Assembly (NCBI RefSeq): GCF_023343835.1
Contig: NC_064433.1
Coordinates: 64,564,032 to 64,628,031, forward strand
DNA from: Lagopus muta
Taxonomy: Eukaryota; Chordata; Aves; Galliformes; Phasianidae
Length of the DNA: 64,000 nucleotides
Direction of reading: 5' to 3'
The position numbers and the translations under genes are program-made. The notes under the pieces were generated by a model. That model worked only from the letters and a program-made list of their open reading frames with translations, did no database searches and was not told where the DNA came from. Shown in pieces: positions 62,801-64,000 of this stretch (its first letter is position 1; every line of letters begins with the position of its first letter).

Positions 62801-63707
62801 ATTTATTCAGGCCTGCTGTAACGGATTGATTCTTGGCTATTTACTAAGCTCTGTACTTCTTCAAATGCAGTTTTCCATTTTCTTAACTAAGTAACCAGGG
62901 ATTCTTATCTAAGTAGCCAGTAAATGGGTGCCAGAAAGATGGTAATCTAGGTAGGGTATTTTGGTCAACTGCTTTTACTGTGATAATTTCTGTATGTATT
63001 TTAACACAAATGTTTTTAACCCTGGTTTTGAAAGCTACAGTTTTAATAGCTACTGCTTAAAAATTTATAGGGGACGTAACTAAGAGATATATCAGTCTGT
63101 ATTTTAAAAATCAGTTTTCAAGATCATGTGTTCCAATTGTACAGCTTAGGCCACGTTCTGGCTCATCGTTCATGATCAATTGAATGTTTTACTTGTCAAT
63201 TGATCTTGTCTACTCACGTTTAATTTGATCATAATGGGGTTAAATCTTCTTTTAAAAAGATAATTGTTAATGTTTTATTCAAAGCCTACGTAGGCTCAGA
63301 AGAGAATCCACAGTAATGGTCAGTTGAAATATCTTACTTGGTCTTCTAATGCATGTGTGGCTGATACCGCATTGTTTTGTTTTAATCATTAAGCTAGCAG
63401 TGGTATCTGTATTCTTCTATTTCCTTTTTCATTCTCTTGCATCTTCATGTTGCACTGTTAATGTCTTATATAAGAAAACATGTCATCTAGAAACACAGTT
63501 GCAATGCAAGATTTTTAATTTCACAAACTTAAATCATGAAACCTTGGTGAGTACTACTCTCATTTTCAGTTACATACCAACTGTGCAAACAGCAAGTTGC
63601 ATCTGAGACTAATTAAATTGTACATAAGTGTATTGTAGCTTAAAGCTTCTTTTGTTTCTTTTTTGCAGCTTGTAGATAAAGTTGGAGAAAGCAACAACAT
63701 GGTATAA
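53806..63707 (+). CDS. GOLT1B: GOLT1B, Golgi transport 1B (5 coding exons)
   Basis: Exons 53806-53830, 57727-57818, 59486-59664, 62171-62252 and 63669-63707 join in phase to give 138 residues, the same length as the human protein. The start has an ideal Kozak context, GCCACCATGA. The product is a small membrane protein of the GOT1 family with four hydrophobic segments: roughly 11-31 (MGLTGFGVFFLFFGMILFF), 33-53, 65-97 (possibly one long or two close spans) and 100-120. A short polar tail, DKVGESNNMV, ends the protein. Known for the family: a Golgi/ER membrane factor in ER-to-Golgi and endosome-to-Golgi vesicle transport. There is no signal peptide. Confidence 0.97.
54730..54837 (-). repeat. 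CR1 3' end, reverse, in GOLT1B intron 1
   Basis: CATCATAGAATCACAGAATC, AAGGTTGGAAACGACCTGCA and CATCTAGTCCAACCACCC, then CACAAGCTACTAAACCATA. Confidence 0.92.
54838..57726. other. GOLT1B intron 1 remainder, nothing recognised
   Basis: Single-copy-looking AT-rich intron. No repeat or extra exon supported. Confidence 0.5.
57727..57818 (+). CDS. GOLT1B: GOLT1B coding exon 2
   Basis: Completes Lys9 and encodes residues 10-39, with the first membrane segment and FDKALLAIGN. The acceptor is ttgcag and the donor gtaagt. Confidence 0.96.
57819..59485. other. GOLT1B intron 2, nothing recognised
   Basis: Contains a 17-base poly(T) run at 58832-58848; otherwise no feature seen. Confidence 0.5.
59486..59664 (+). 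CDS. GOLT1B: GOLT1B coding exon 3
   Basis: Residues 40-98 and two bases of Arg99: the second membrane segment, the basic loop RFFFQKHKMKA, then GGVLIVLIGWPLIGMILEIY. The acceptor is cttctag and the donor gtaaga. Confidence 0.96.
59665..62170. other. GOLT1B intron 3, nothing recognised
   Basis: A (TTTA)n stretch lies at about 60768-60787. No repeat family or exon recognised. Confidence 0.5.
62171..62252 (+). CDS. GOLT1B: GOLT1B coding exon 4
   Basis: Completes Arg99 and encodes GFFPVVIGFIRRVPVLGSLL through GISS. The acceptor cctaaag has a short pyrimidine tract; the donor is gtaagt. Confidence 0.95.
62253..63668. other. GOLT1B intron 4, nothing recognised
   Basis: AT-rich intron with no recognised repeat or exon. 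Confidence 0.5.
63669..63707 (+). CDS. GOLT1B: GOLT1B coding exon 5 and stop
   Basis: Twelve residues, LVDKVGESNNMV, then TAA at 63705-63707. The acceptor is tttttgcag. Confidence 0.95.
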   Translation, partial: LVDKVGESNNMV

Positions 63708-64000
63708 TGACAAGAGGGCAGAAGACTGATTCTAAACTTATTGTATTATTTATAAAATCCTTTTGAAGAATACTCAGCACAAAGATTAAGTTGTGTACAA
63801 AGGAAAGGCTTGTAACATTCTTTACATAACAGTTTAAATTAAAACGTATAGTCGACAGTATACATTAGAAGCTGGGCAAGTATGCTTCTAGGAAAAGTAA
63901 CTCCAGAGTTCAGGAAGTAAACTGAAGAGGTGAAAGTCATGGAATAACTCACATTACAACTGTTCAAGACTGTGTTTGTTGGTTTTGGAAAAGGTAATGA
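63708..64000 (+). other. GOLT1B: GOLT1B 3' UTR, cut by window end
   Basis: Non-coding sequence after the stop. An ATTAAA-type signal occurs near 63836, but the UTR may run beyond the window. Confidence 0.6.

Overview
The window is vertebrate genomic DNA, almost certainly from a galliform bird (chicken or a close relative). The evidence is spliced genes with GT-AG introns, many CR1 LINE fragments with the typical avian 3' end, two short mariner-like elements of the chicken Galluhop kind, an avian-type retroviral LTR, and compact CpG-island promoters. I recognise three protein-coding genes: PYROXD1 (+), RECQL (-) and GOLT1B (+). This order and orientation match the conserved block on human chromosome 12p12. 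All exon limits were read directly from open frames, GT/AG sites and phase continuity.

Layout. Positions 1-12,600 are upstream sequence with CR1 fragments and no recognised gene; two minus-strand candidate terminal exons (about 7.35-7.86 kb and 9.1-9.2 kb) are worth checking. PYROXD1 starts in a CpG island at about 12.6-13.0 kb and has 12 coding exons at 12,795-27,716 (499 codons). A gap of 5.9 kb follows, between two convergent gene ends, holding a mariner-like element and a long 5'-truncated CR1 that keeps part of its reverse transcriptase region. RECQL runs leftward, with 13 verified coding exons at 33,624-47,938. Its first few codons lie on an upstream exon that I could not fix, and its promoter is at about 53.3 kb. 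GOLT1B starts at 53,806 from the same CpG island and has five coding exons ending at 63,707, with 3' UTR running to the window end.

The three proteins are housekeeping factors without a common pathway: a flavin oxidoreductase that protects the tRNA ligase complex, a RecQ-family DNA helicase, and a Golgi vesicle-transport membrane protein. RECQL and GOLT1B are about 0.5 kb apart head to head, and the shared GC-rich interval carries three CCAAT boxes, so they probably share a bidirectional promoter.

I found no sign of a new system such as a gene cluster, CRISPR array or unknown multi-gene module. The points that merit follow-up are the minus-strand transcript candidates upstream of PYROXD1, the unresolved RECQL start exon, the paired mariner-like copies, the LTR-like elements inside introns, and several perfect inverted repeats.
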